Below, piece after piece: positions 1-7,223 of a stretch of 46,234 bases of DNA. The stretch is from Actinomycetota bacterium. GTDB taxonomy: Bacteria; Actinomycetota; Thermoleophilia; Gaiellales; Gaiellaceae. Location of the stretch: assembly GCA_005884945.1 (NCBI GenBank), contig VAYM01000140.1, forward strand, positions 1 through 46,234, in the 5' to 3' direction. Within the stretch, counting starts at the first letter, position 1; each line of letters begins with the position of its first letter. The notes below the pieces were generated by a model that was not told the DNA's origin, searched no databases, and saw only the letters and a program-made list of their open reading frames with translations. A program made the position numbers and the translations under genes.

Positions 1-1
1 G

Positions 2-97
2 AAGACCGACAAGGCGTGGGCATCAAGCTGTCGCGAACTCACGCTGCGCTTCAAGGATGGCACGATCAAGAGAGCCCGCTTCCAGCTCTCGAAGTAG
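2..97 (+). CDS. PxKF domain protein, C-terminal end (partial)
   Basis: The window opens inside a reading frame that runs from base 2 to a TAG at 95-97 and gives a 31-residue tail. The pattern KAWxSSCRELTLRFKDGT followed by ARFQL and a stop resembles the C-terminal strand of PxKF domains, which often end secreted actinobacterial proteins with a conserved Trp, Cys and LxDGT turn. The protein would be extracellular, but its catalytic or binding part lies outside the window. The ORF track missed it because it has no start here. Family assignment rests on a short tail and is moderate only. Confidence 0.55.
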   Translation, partial: KTDKAWASSCRELTLRFKDGTIKRARFQLSK

Positions 98-113
98 GTA
101 CGACGACAAGAGC

Positions 114-136
114 GGAGGGGGCCACGCGCCCCCTCC
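114..136 (+). terminator. Terminator of the PxKF gene
   Basis: A perfect 9-bp stem (GGAGGGGGC / GCCCCCTCC) with a 5-nt loop lies 16 nt after the stop codon. There is only a weak T tract (CCTT), as is common in high-GC genomes. Confidence 0.65.
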
Positions 137-306
137 CCTTCGCCTGGAGGAACAGGCTACCCCTCGAGTCTCGCTTTCCGGCCGCGTCAGAGGCTCTGCA
201 GCATCGCGTTGCGATAGAACGTCAAGCCCAACGCTGCCCCTGCCGATGCGACTCGTAGCGTCGTTAGCGGCGTACTCCGACTGGGCCGCTCTGCGCTCAC
301 TCCGGG

Positions 307-350
307 AGAGATCGCACCCCATGAGACCAGACAGGCGGGGTGCGATCTCT
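307..350. terminator. Orphan 14-bp hairpin in a 421-bp gene-free stretch
   Basis: The stretch 98-518 has no convincing gene. Besides the terminator at 114-136 it holds this perfect inverted repeat, AGAGATCGCACCCC and its complement, with a 16-nt loop, followed by TGTTACG on the plus strand. It looks like a rho-independent terminator, but no coding gene ends just before it, so it may end an unannotated small RNA starting somewhere after about 215 (a TAGAAC box lies near 213). The remainder (351-470) shows nothing recognisable. Confidence 0.45.
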
Positions 351-470
351 TGTTACGCGGGATGACTTCCCTCGTGGCGTCGCGACGAGCAGCGGATCCC
401 CGAAGTTGTCTCTCAACGCTCGCCTGAATTCGCGTCGATCACTCAGTAAGCAACCGCGCCGCTTCTCCTT

Positions 471-488
471 GCACGCCCCCGGGCGTGC
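471..488. promoter_or_regulatory. Palindrome in the leader of the Flp pilin gene
   Basis: GCACGCCC-CC-GGGCGTGC is an 8-bp inverted repeat with a 2-nt centre, 30 nt before the pilin start codon. It could be an operator or a 5'-UTR hairpin; no family is recognised. Confidence 0.35.
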
Positions 489-518
489 GCCGCAGATTCG
501 AGAGGAGGTGCAAAGCAA

Positions 519-698
519 ATGACGTTCACGGATCTGTACACCTATCTCCGCGCGCGCTTCGTGCGTGAGGAGGGTCAGACGATGGCCGAGTACGGCGTCG
601 TGCTGGCCGTGATCGCGCTCGCTGTGATCGTGGCGTTTACCGCGCTGGCCGGTGGTATCTCTCACGCGCTCAACAACGTCGCGAAGATCCTGCCGTAA
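519..698 (+). CDS. Flp/Fap-type pilin
   Basis: A 59-residue protein, one residue too short for the ORF track. It has the Flp pilin layout: a short basic leader, the prepilin peptidase region EEGQTMAEYG (conserved Glu-Tyr just after the cut site), then one hydrophobic segment VVLAVIALAVIVAFTALAGG and a short tail. Flp pilins are cut by a TadV-type peptidase and assembled by the Tad secretion machine into thin adhesive pili. A strong ribosome site, GAGGAGGTG, sits 9 nt before the ATG. No tad assembly genes are in the window, so this is a detached or solitary pilin copy. Confidence 0.93.
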   Translation: MTFTDLYTYLRARFVREEGQTMAEYGVVLAVIALAVIVAFTALAGGISHALNNVAKILP

Positions 699-712
699 GG
701 GACGAGGACTCT

Positions 713-753
713 CGAACGTCGCGAGGCTGCCCGCAGCAGCCACGCGACGTTCG
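713..753. terminator. Bidirectional terminator between pilin and GTPase genes
   Basis: A 17-bp stem (CGAACGTCGCG and complement, one A/A mismatch, then GGCTGC/GCAGCC) with a 5-nt loop lies between the convergent pilin and GTPase stops, 14 nt after one and 2 nt after the other. It can serve both directions. Confidence 0.75.
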
Positions 754-755
754 TC

Positions 756-1673
756 CTACTGAGCGATCTCCACGGCATCGCCGTCCGCGAGCACGTGCTG
801 TGGCCCGACGCGTTGGCCCGCGAATCGCGCCGACGGGCCCCACACACGCGCTCCCGTGCACTGCGCGCCCAGCTCGTGATGGATCGAGTGAGCGACGTCG
901 GTCACGGTCACCGGCGGCCGTAGAGCAACCGGATCGTCGCCGCCGCGTAAATACACGCGCACGAGCCCCGTCAGGTCCCAGAGCACGGCGCCCAAGCGTT
1001 CGAGGCTCGCGTCGTCGAGGACGCTTACTGCAACGACCTCGAAGGACGGAAACGCCGCACGTATCCCCTCGACCGCGGACGACTCGGCGTCGTCTGCCTT
1101 CGTCGCCGCCACCGCTCCGGGCAGATCGATCCCGGCGGCTGCGACCTCGCTCATCACGGCCGCGAGCGCCGTCGTCGAGCCGGCGGCCTCCTGACAGAAC
1201 AAGATCGCGTCCGCACTCCGCAGCACGCTCAAAAGGGGACGCCCTCCGCCGCGACCGGCATGCGCGCCCTCGATGAGCCCCGGGATCTCGACGAGCTGCA
1301 CGAGCACGCCGCCGACCCGCGCCAGCGCGGGCACCGGGCGCGTCGTCGTGAACGCGTAATCACCGGTCTTGATCTGCACGTTCGAGAGCGCCTGCAGCAA
1401 CGACGACTTCCCCGCGTTCGGCGGACCGACCAGGGCGATCTGCGCGGCTCCCTCTCGCCGCACGGAGATCGAGTCGCGGTGGACGACACGCTTGCGCACG
1501 CGCGTCTGGTCGATCTGCGCCTCGACCCACTTGCGAATGTCTGCGTAAGGGCCGTTGCGGTATCCCGGCAGCTCGGCGAGGATCGTGCGCAGCTCGCGGA
1601 TCCGCTCCGTCCCTTCCTTGCCGACGAGCCGGCGCTTGATCACTTGCATCTGCGTGCGATGCGGCATCGGCAT
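756..1673 (-). CDS. DRG/Obg-like GTPase with C-terminal TGS domain
   Basis: A 305-residue translation-factor-type GTPase. Residues 1-75 form a helical, basic leader; the G domain follows with G1 GPPNAGKSS (83-91), a TTTRPVPA switch I, G3 EIPGLIEG (129-136, with E where D is usual) and G4 TKAD near 191 instead of NKxD. Residues 238-305 form a TGS domain, the ubiquitin-like fold that in DRG and ThrRS proteins contacts RNA or ribosome partners. The Obg glycine-rich N-terminal domain is absent, so it is closer to DRG proteins than to ObgE. An AGGAAAGGTG ribosome site precedes the ATG. Cellular role in bacteria is unknown. Confidence 0.85.
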   Translation of the reverse strand: MPMPHRTQMQVIKRRLVGKEGTERIRELRTILAELPGYRNGPYADIRKWVEAQIDQTRVRKRVVHRDSISVRREGAAQIALVGPPNAGKSSLLQALSNVQIKTGDYAFTTTRPVPALARVGGVLVQLVEIPGLIEGAHAGRGGGRPLLSVLRSADAILFCQEAAGSTTALAAVMSEVAAAGIDLPGAVAATKADDAESSAVEGIRAAFPSFEVVAVSVLDDASLERLGAVLWDLTGLVRVYLRGGDDPVALRPPVTVTDVAHSIHHELGAQCTGARVWGPSARFAGQRVGPQHVLADGDAVEIAQ

Positions 1674-1746
1674 CGCGTCACCTTTCCTTTCGATCGTGCA
1701 GGAAGGTGCGCGAGCTCAGCGCGTCAGCAGGCTCGCGTCCCGTCCC

Positions 1747-1779
1747 GCCGCTTCCCCGGACGCTGGTGTCGGAAGCGGC
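1747..1779. promoter_or_regulatory. Inverted repeat in the divergent GTPase/NlpC intergenic region
   Basis: GCCGCTTCC and GGAAGCGGC are perfect 9-bp arms separated by 15 nt, between the two divergent start codons. It may be an operator or a leader hairpin; nothing else supports a specific role. Confidence 0.35.
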
Positions 1780-1876
1780 GGATCAGCCGTGTTGGCTGCA
1801 GGTGATCGATCGCCAGGCGCGCTCGCGCATGCGGCGAGCCTAGCACCGCAATGCTGGAATCCCCGCCCCTCGCCAG

Positions 1877-1882
1877 TAGAAT
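1877..1882 (+). promoter_or_regulatory. -10 element of the NlpC/P60 gene (near-leaderless)
   Basis: TAGAAT lies 10 nt before the ATG at 1893 with no Shine-Dalgarno between, matching the leaderless pattern of many genes here. Confidence 0.5.
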
Positions 1883-1892
1883 CCGTCGTTCG

Positions 1893-2951
1893 ATGCTGCG
1901 TCGGCTCGCAGCGGTTGCGGCTTTCCTGTTCGCGGCTGTCCCCGCGCCGGTTGCGCAGGCGGGCGCGCTCGGGCTCGCAGAAGTGCGCGCAGCGGACGGA
2001 ACGCTGCTTGCCCAGGCCGGTGAAGGTCCCTTTGCGTATCCCGCCGACGGCTCGGTCCTGAAGATCGGCTGGGCGCGCGCGACCGCCGCGGGCGTCGAGC
2101 TTCGCGACGTCACGATGTTCAACGGCCGGATCTCCGCGTCCCGGATCGTCGTACCCGCGCGAGGTCTTGCGCGGGCGCGCGTGGAAGGTCTCGTCGCGGA
2201 CGGCAAGGCATACGTCGTCGGTCCGAACGCGCTGATCCATCTCCAGGGCGGCAGCTACCTCGTCGCGCTGCAGGAGGCGGTCTCGCCGGGCCGACACGGC
2301 TCCGGCCTCGTCGGTCTACGCGCGTACGTGTCGGATCCGTCCCTCGGCCTCGCGCCCGGAACGCAGCTCCTCGTGGGCCTTGCGCGCGCGGCGCATCCGA
2401 CGGGCGTCAATCATGCCGCGACGATCGTCCTCGGGTTACCGCAGCTCCCGGCGATGGAGGCTTCGCTGGACGGCGTGCCCGCGACGGCGACGAGCGGAAT
2501 CCCGACGTCGCTTCCGACGGTTTCCGGCGACGGCATCGGCGCGCAGGCGGTCGCGCTCGTGGAGCGATACCTCGGCGTCCCGTACGTCTGGGGCGGGGCG
2601 ACCCCGGGCGGGTTCGACTGCTCGGGCCTCGTGATGTACGTCTACGGACTGCTCGGCATCCGCCTCCCGCACTACAGCGGCTACCAGTGGTACTACGGCC
2701 GCCGGATCCCGGTCGACCAGCTGCAGCCGGGAGACATCGTGTTCTTTCACGCGAGCGCGAACGGCCCGCAGCACGAAGGGATGTACGTCGGCGCGGGCGA
2801 GTTCATCCACGCTCCGCACACGGGCGACGTCGTCAAGGTCTCGAGCCTCTACGACACCCAGTACGCCTTGAGCTACGTGGGTGCCGTCCGGCCCTACGCG
2901 GCGGGCGCCTCGCCCTCGTCGTTCTCCATCTGGACGTTGGCGTCCGGATAG
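1893..2951 (+). CDS. Secreted NlpC/P60 cell-wall hydrolase
   Basis: A 352-residue protein starting at the second ATG of the ORF, which begins a clear Sec signal peptide (MLRRLAAVAAFLFAAVPAPV, cut after AQA). Residues about 25-215 are of unknown fold; the last 125 residues are an NlpC/P60 domain with the catalytic Cys in GGFDCSGLV and the His in FIHAPHTGDVV. Such enzymes cut the D-Glu/diamino-acid bond of peptidoglycan stems during growth or division. The longer 366-aa form would put 14 polar residues ahead of the signal peptide and is unlikely. The TAGAAT box upstream supports the chosen start. Its 3' end overlaps the small minus-strand gene that follows by 58 bp. Confidence 0.9.
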   Translation: MLRRLAAVAAFLFAAVPAPVAQAGALGLAEVRAADGTLLAQAGEGPFAYPADGSVLKIGWARATAAGVELRDVTMFNGRISASRIVVPARGLARARVEGLVADGKAYVVGPNALIHLQGGSYLVALQEAVSPGRHGSGLVGLRAYVSDPSLGLAPGTQLLVGLARAAHPTGVNHAATIVLGLPQLPAMEASLDGVPATATSGIPTSLPTVSGDGIGAQAVALVERYLGVPYVWGGATPGGFDCSGLVMYVYGLLGIRLPHYSGYQWYYGRRIPVDQLQPGDIVFFHASANGPQHEGMYVGAGEFIHAPHTGDVVKVSSLYDTQYALSYVGAVRPYAAGASPSSFSIWTLASG

Positions 2952-3121
2952 AGGACTCTCCAGACGCGCAGGTAGATCTCGAGCTCGTTCCGCGGAGAGG
3001 GTCCGGGCACCAGGTCGACCTCCAGGAGACCAGGCGCGACGACGAGCACCGCCTGGCCGAGGCTTTCCAGGAAGGTCGCCAGACGGTCCGTGTAGCTCGG
3101 ATCGGAGAGGCGGAGCTGCAT
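2894..3121 (-). CDS. Small conserved-looking protein of unknown function
   Basis: A 75-residue protein. I do not recognise the family for certain. It reads as an alternating alpha/beta fold: YTDRLATFLESLG, then VLVVAPGLLEVDLVPG and a helix ELEIYLRVWRVLYPDANV. Residue composition (amphipathic, with normal codon bias) fits a real gene rather than a shadow. The start is the ATG at 3121; the longer 159-residue ORF form adds an Arg/Ser-rich stretch that is only the shadow of the bcp gene. It overlaps the NlpC gene tail to tail. Confidence 0.65.
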   Translation of the reverse strand: MQLRLSDPSYTDRLATFLESLGQAVLVVAPGLLEVDLVPGPSPRNELEIYLRVWRVLYPDANVQMENDEGEAPAA

Positions 3122-3218
3122 CGGTTGCCGCCACGCGAGTCTCCCACTGGTGCACCGCGAACGCGCACACCCGTTCGAGTGACACGCGCTCCCTCGACCG
3201 GGTGAATTTCGCCCCGGC

Positions 3219-3677
3219 TTACGCGGGAATCTCTTCGAGCACCGCCGTCGCGTGCCCGGCCGGCTTGATCCCGAGCATCGCGCGGGCGACGTTGCCGTCC
3301 CGGTCGATGAGGAACGTCGAGCGGTTGATGCCCATGTACTTCTTGCCGGCGAAGCTCCGCTCGCTCCAGACACCGTAGGCCTCGGCGACCTTGTGGTCCG
3401 GGTCGGACAGGAGCGTGAAGGGCAGCTCGTACTTCGACTTGAACTTCCCGTGCGAGGCGGCGTCGTCGGGGCTGACGCCGACGATCTCGATGCCGCGCTG
3501 CCGATAGGTTTCGTAGGCGTCGCGGAACTCGCACGCTTGCGTCGTGCACCCCGGCGTGTCGTCCTTCGGATAGAAGTAGAGGACGACCGGCTTGCCGCGG
3601 AGCTCGGACAGGCGGACGGTGTCCCCGCTGTCGCTCTCGAGCTCGAAGTCCGGGGCGGGCTTGCCTTCCTCGATCAC
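3219..3677 (-). CDS. bcp: Bcp-type thiol peroxidase (peroxiredoxin)
   Basis: A 152-residue peroxiredoxin that reduces peroxides with thioredoxin as electron donor in the cytoplasm. It shows APDFEL near the N terminus, the peroxidatic Cys in YPKDDTPGCTTQAC, with a second Cys five residues on as in atypical 2-Cys Bcp enzymes, and the NRSTFLIDRDG strand. The start is the GTG at 3677, chosen because AAGGAGGT lies 7 nt before it and the resulting length is the family norm; the ORF track's 183-aa version adds a non-homologous extension. A divergent small membrane-protein gene starts 31 bp away. Confidence 0.93.
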   Translation of the reverse strand: MIEEGKPAPDFELESDSGDTVRLSELRGKPVVLYFYPKDDTPGCTTQACEFRDAYETYRQRGIEIVGVSPDDAASHGKFKSKYELPFTLLSDPDHKVAEAYGVWSERSFAGKKYMGINRSTFLIDRDGNVARAMLGIKPAGHATAVLEEIPA

Positions 3678-3708
3678 GCCGAGAACCTCCTTGTAGGGTG
3701 ACTCGGCG

Positions 3709-3867
3709 ATGGTAACGACCCACCACGCGCTGACACTGGCGCTGGTCGCAGCCGTCGCCCCCTGGCTCAACGCCCCCGCCGACGCTCGCCGCCAGCTCCC
3801 CTGGTTCGGCGCAGCTACGCTGCTTGCGGGCGTATTGGCAGTCCGCGCCTACATGACCGCGACATGA
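3709..3867 (+). CDS. Small membrane protein (52 aa)
   Basis: Too short for the ORF track. The peptide has two hydrophobic stretches (LTLALVAAVAPWL and WFGAATLLAGVLAV) separated by a charged turn ADARRQ, so a two-helix membrane hairpin is likely. AGGGTG precedes the ATG by about 9 nt. Its stop overlaps the start of the next membrane protein as ATGA, which implies translational coupling and is the main argument that it is real. Function unknown. Confidence 0.6.
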   Translation: MVTTHHALTLALVAAVAPWLNAPADARRQLPWFGAATLLAGVLAVRAYMTAT

Positions 3868-4238
3868 GACGCCTCTTCGCACGGATGAATCCGACCCTCC
3901 GGGGGTTCCTGATCATCGCGCTGATCGTCATCGTCGTGATGGTCCTGAACCTCTACGGGACGCTCGCGGCACTCGGGATCCTGTTGCGGGTCGCGTTCTT
4001 CCTCGCCATCGCCTTCTTCATCTTCCTGATGTGGCGGGAGCGGCGGGACGAGATCGGCGGCTGGGACACGCGCGAGCGGATCGTCTTCTACGGCTCGGCT
4101 CTTCTGATCGTCGCGGCGATCGGCTCCTACTTCTGGCATGGACTTCCCGGTTATGACGCTCTTGCCTTCATCGGGGTGATTGCGTGCGCGGGATACGCCA
4201 TGTTTCGTGTGTGGCGTGACCGCCACACCTACTCCTGA
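3864..4238 (+). CDS. Four-helix membrane protein of unknown function
   Basis: A 124-residue protein with hydrophobic segments at about 14-35, 36-56, 74-90 and 98-114 and a charged cytoplasmic-type loop WRERRDEIGGWDTRER between helices 2 and 3. No enzymatic motif is visible. It begins inside the stop codon of the 52-aa gene and its end overlaps the next UPF0104-type gene, so the three form one membrane-protein operon. Confidence 0.75.
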   Translation: MRRLFARMNPTLRGFLIIALIVIVVMVLNLYGTLAALGILLRVAFFLAIAFFIFLMWRERRDEIGGWDTRERIVFYGSALLIVAAIGSYFWHGLPGYDALAFIGVIACAGYAMFRVWRDRHTYS

Positions 4239-5250
4239 CGAGTTGAACCTGAGGTCGATCCTCCGACCGGTGCCGCACCTCGAGCGGCACCCGGCGCAGC
4301 ACTTCCTGCTGATCATCATCGGTGCAGCACTCGCGCTCGGGGCGCTCGTTGGAATCGCGTGGGCGGCCGGATTCCACCAGGTCTACGAGCTGATGTCGGA
4401 CGTCGACGGCGTCTGGCTTCCAGGCGCGCTCTTCTTCGAGATCGCCGCGTACGCCGGCTACATCGTCGCCTACCGCGAACTCGTGCGCGTCGAAGGCGGC
4501 CCGTCGCTCGGGATCGGTCGCGCGGGCGCGATCGTCGCGGCGGGATTCGGCGTCTTCGTCATCCGCGGCGGCTTCATGGTCGACCGGCACGCGCTGGAGG
4601 ACGCGGGGATCCCCGAGCGGCAGGCGCGGATTCGTGTGCTCGGCCTCGGCGCGCTCGAGTACGCGGTGCTAGCGCCGGCGGTGGCCGTCGCTGCGATGGT
4701 GATCGTCGCCCGGGGACAGACGCATCCGAGCTTCGGGTTCACGCTGCCGTGGGCGATCGCCGTTCCGCTCGGTTTCGGCGCGGCGATCATCGCCCTCGCC
4801 TACCGCGAGCGGCTCCACGGGCATACGGGCTGGCGAAACGTCCTCGCGCACGCGCTCGAGGCGCTCTACGTGCTCCGCCGGCTTGCGGCGCAGCCGCGCG
4901 AGTACGCAGGAGCCTTCCTCGGCACCGGGCTCTACTGGCTCGGCGACATCGCGTGCCTCTGGGCGTGTCTGCGGACCTTCCACTCGCAGCCCGACCTGGC
5001 GGCGATGCTCATCGGCTACGCGACGGGGTATGCCCTCACGCGGAGGACGCTGCCGCTCGGCGGCGCAGGGACGGTCGAGGCATTCGTCTCGTTCGCGCTG
5101 GCCTGGGCCGGCGTGCCGCTCGCGAATGCCGTGCTCGCCGTCTGCGCCTACCGGTTCTTCAACCTCTGGCTGCCGCTTCTGCCGGCCGTGATCGGCCTGC
5201 GCCACCTGAAGCGCTGGCGCAGCCAGGTCGCGTCGAACACGACTCGCTAG
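4216..5250 (+). CDS. UPF0104 / lysylphosphatidylglycerol-synthase TM-domain-like membrane protein
   Basis: An integral membrane protein with about eight hydrophobic segments and the family's typical features: a long first helix after a polar N terminus, an RxGGF-like loop after helix 3, and the C-terminal signature RTLPLGGAGTVEAFVSFAL, which resembles the PxGxGxxE motif of the AglD/MprF flippase-like superfamily. Members flip or handle lipids, often lipid-linked amino acids or sugars; the substrate here is unknown. No soluble transferase domain is attached. The start is uncertain: GTG at 4216 is used here, TTG at 4180 is the longer option, and neither has a good ribosome site, as expected for coupled translation. 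Confidence 0.78.
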   Translation: MTATPTPDELNLRSILRPVPHLERHPAQHFLLIIIGAALALGALVGIAWAAGFHQVYELMSDVDGVWLPGALFFEIAAYAGYIVAYRELVRVEGGPSLGIGRAGAIVAAGFGVFVIRGGFMVDRHALEDAGIPERQARIRVLGLGALEYAVLAPAVAVAAMVIVARGQTHPSFGFTLPWAIAVPLGFGAAIIALAYRERLHGHTGWRNVLAHALEALYVLRRLAAQPREYAGAFLGTGLYWLGDIACLWACLRTFHSQPDLAAMLIGYATGYALTRRTLPLGGAGTVEAFVSFALAWAGVPLANAVLAVCAYRFFNLWLPLLPAVIGLRHLKRWRSQVASNTTR

Positions 5251-6419
5251 TCCGCGGCTTCCTCGACCTCCGGCCAGAACTCTTCGACCGGGCGGTGGTG
5301 GATCGGCCCGAGCTCGGGGTGCGGCTGGAACCAACGCTGCGCGATTGCGGTCGGGACGATCGCGGAGAGGACGACGACGGTGATCAGAAGCGAGAACTGG
5401 GTCCGGTCGATGATGTGCGCATTCAGGCCGTAGAGCGAGCTGATCGTCCCGAACGTCAAGCCGGTCGACATCAGGAGCGTGGTGAACGTCGCATGCGGTG
5501 ACGTGAACCGGCGTGCAAGCGGGTAGATGCCGGCGAGCTTCGGAACCATCTTCGCGGCGAACAGCAACGCCAACACGCCGAGATTCGCCCAGACGGCGCC
5601 GAGCGAGACGTTCATCCCTCCCTTGAAAAAGAAGAGCGGCGTCAGGAACGCGAACGCGACGACACGCAGCCGTTCTTGTTCCTGCCGATGCTGTGCGTAG
5701 TGCGTGGCGAGGGCGAGGCCGAGGACGAACGCGGGGAGGACGGCGTGCGAATGGGCGCGGTCACCGAGCCACATGAGCACGAAGAGCGACGCGAAGACGA
5801 GCTTGATCTCCGGTTCGATCACGCGGTCGCCGTACCGGCCGAAGAACCACGGCGCGATCCTGGGCAGAACGACGATCAACAGGGCCGAGACGAGCACGAA
5901 CGGGACGATCCAGAGGTTCGGCTTGATGAAGAGGATCGAGAGAGCGGCGGCCGTCCCGAAGTCCGTGACGAAGGTCGCAGACATGAGCCGCTTCCCGACG
6001 AGCTCCTGGTTCAGACCGGTCTCGACGAGCACCGCGTACACGACCGCGAGGCTCGTGGTCGATAGGGCGATCCCGGCGATCTCGGATTGCTTGAACGTCC
6101 AGCCGAGCGCCCAGTGGGCAAACGCCCCCGCGGTGAGGAACGGGGCGAGGAACGAAACGGCGCCGATCGACACGCTCGCGTGCCATTCCCGCTTGAACTG
6201 CGGGACGTCCACCTCCGCGCCGGCGAGGAACGTCAGCACGATCCCGGCGAACGAGCCGATGAACGACAGCCAGTCAGGGACGTGCGGATGGAACGCGTTC
6301 CCGACGAAGACCCCCGCGGCCAGCTCCACGAGCGCGACGGAGAGGCCGATCTCGACCGAGATCGTGCTCGCGACGAGAATGGCGCCGCCGAGTACTGCCG
6401 CAAGAGCGAAGCTGCTCAC
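5247..6419 (-). CDS. CPA2-family cation:proton antiporter
   Basis: A 390-residue transporter with about 11-12 membrane helices. It carries the CPA2 exchanger hallmarks: a FLAGAEVDVP loop (compare the Kef GLE motif), a STTSLAVVYAVLVETGL helix and the VTDFGTAAALS segment holding the Asp expected to bind the ion. It likely exchanges Na+ or K+ for H+ across the cytoplasmic membrane. There is no cytosolic TrkA-N domain, so it is a bare exchanger. A strong GGAGGAG site sits just before the ATG. Its stop overlaps that of the preceding plus-strand gene by 4 bp. Confidence 0.85.
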   Translation of the reverse strand: MSSFALAAVLGGAILVASTISVEIGLSVALVELAAGVFVGNAFHPHVPDWLSFIGSFAGIVLTFLAGAEVDVPQFKREWHASVSIGAVSFLAPFLTAGAFAHWALGWTFKQSEIAGIALSTTSLAVVYAVLVETGLNQELVGKRLMSATFVTDFGTAAALSILFIKPNLWIVPFVLVSALLIVVLPRIAPWFFGRYGDRVIEPEIKLVFASLFVLMWLGDRAHSHAVLPAFVLGLALATHYAQHRQEQERLRVVAFAFLTPLFFFKGGMNVSLGAVWANLGVLALLFAAKMVPKLAGIYPLARRFTSPHATFTTLLMSTGLTFGTISSLYGLNAHIIDRTQFSLLITVVVLSAIVPTAIAQRWFQPHPELGPIHHRPVEEFWPEVEEAAD

Positions 6420-6523
6420 CGCTCCTCCTTCGGAAGTGCTGTGGTCTCGAGTCCGTAGAGGCCATCAGCCCCGGAGGGCGGTTAGGCGCGAGCCTCATCG
6501 CGCGTCGCGCGGATCCTAGCGAG

Positions 6524-7213
6524 TCAGGCTTCGATGCGCGCGGACGCGCCGTCGAGCGCATCCAGCGCTCGACGGACATCCACGTGCTGGCCGACGAAGA
6601 TCGGCGTGTCGCGTTCCGTGTACCGCGACGCCTCGCTCTCACGCAGCGTGAGCATCAGGTGCATGAAATCCGCCGGCTCGTCGCACTCGAAGGCGGTCAT
6701 GAACTCCTGGTCGTCGATTCCGAACGAGTAGGTCGTGTGGTTGTGGATCGTCTCGAACTCCGCGCCGATGCGCATGTGCTCGTCCATCGCGCGCTGGCGG
6801 TCGTCTTCGGAGAGCGCGTACCAGGGCCGCACCTTCACGAACGGATAGACGACGAGGTACGGGGAGCCCTTCGGCACGACCTTGCGGGCGCGCCGCGCCT
6901 TCGTGTACTCGGACGCCTTCGTCGTCGCGAGGTACGAGTACGGCGTCTCGAGCCAGCCCGCGATCGGGGTGCCGTTGAGCCCGGCACCGAGCTCGCCGAG
7001 GTCCTCGTATCGCTCGGTGATCTTCCAGAGGAAGAAGTCGCAGTCGGGACGGACGCCCGAGCAGGTGTACACCCGCAGCCAGTCGAGCCGGGCCGCCCAG
7101 TGCTCGACGACATCGGCGAACGCGTCCTTGCCGGCCGCGCGCTCCTCGACCGGAAGCCGGCGCCACGCAGGATCGACGCGGTAGAACGTGTACGCGACGT
7201 ACTGACCGCTCAC
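6524..7213 (-). CDS. hemQ: Coproheme decarboxylase (HemQ/ChdC, chlorite-dismutase-like)
   Basis: A 229-residue protein of the chlorite dismutase fold that converts coproheme III to heme b with H2O2, the last step of the coproporphyrin-dependent heme pathway of monoderm bacteria. Visible landmarks are VAYTFYRVDP at the N terminus, the catalytic-Tyr segment YPFVKVRPWYAL, the heme-ligand His in HNHTTYSFGIDDQEF, and the closing SRYTERDTPIFVG. The start is the GTG at 7213, which gives the family length; a TAGCAT box lies 7 nt upstream and uses the stop codon of the gene before it. No other heme genes are nearby. Confidence 0.92.
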   Translation of the reverse strand: MSGQYVAYTFYRVDPAWRRLPVEERAAGKDAFADVVEHWAARLDWLRVYTCSGVRPDCDFFLWKITERYEDLGELGAGLNGTPIAGWLETPYSYLATTKASEYTKARRARKVVPKGSPYLVVYPFVKVRPWYALSEDDRQRAMDEHMRIGAEFETIHNHTTYSFGIDDQEFMTAFECDEPADFMHLMLTLRESEASRYTERDTPIFVGQHVDVRRALDALDGASARIEA

Positions 7214-7223
7214 GCGGAAGATG

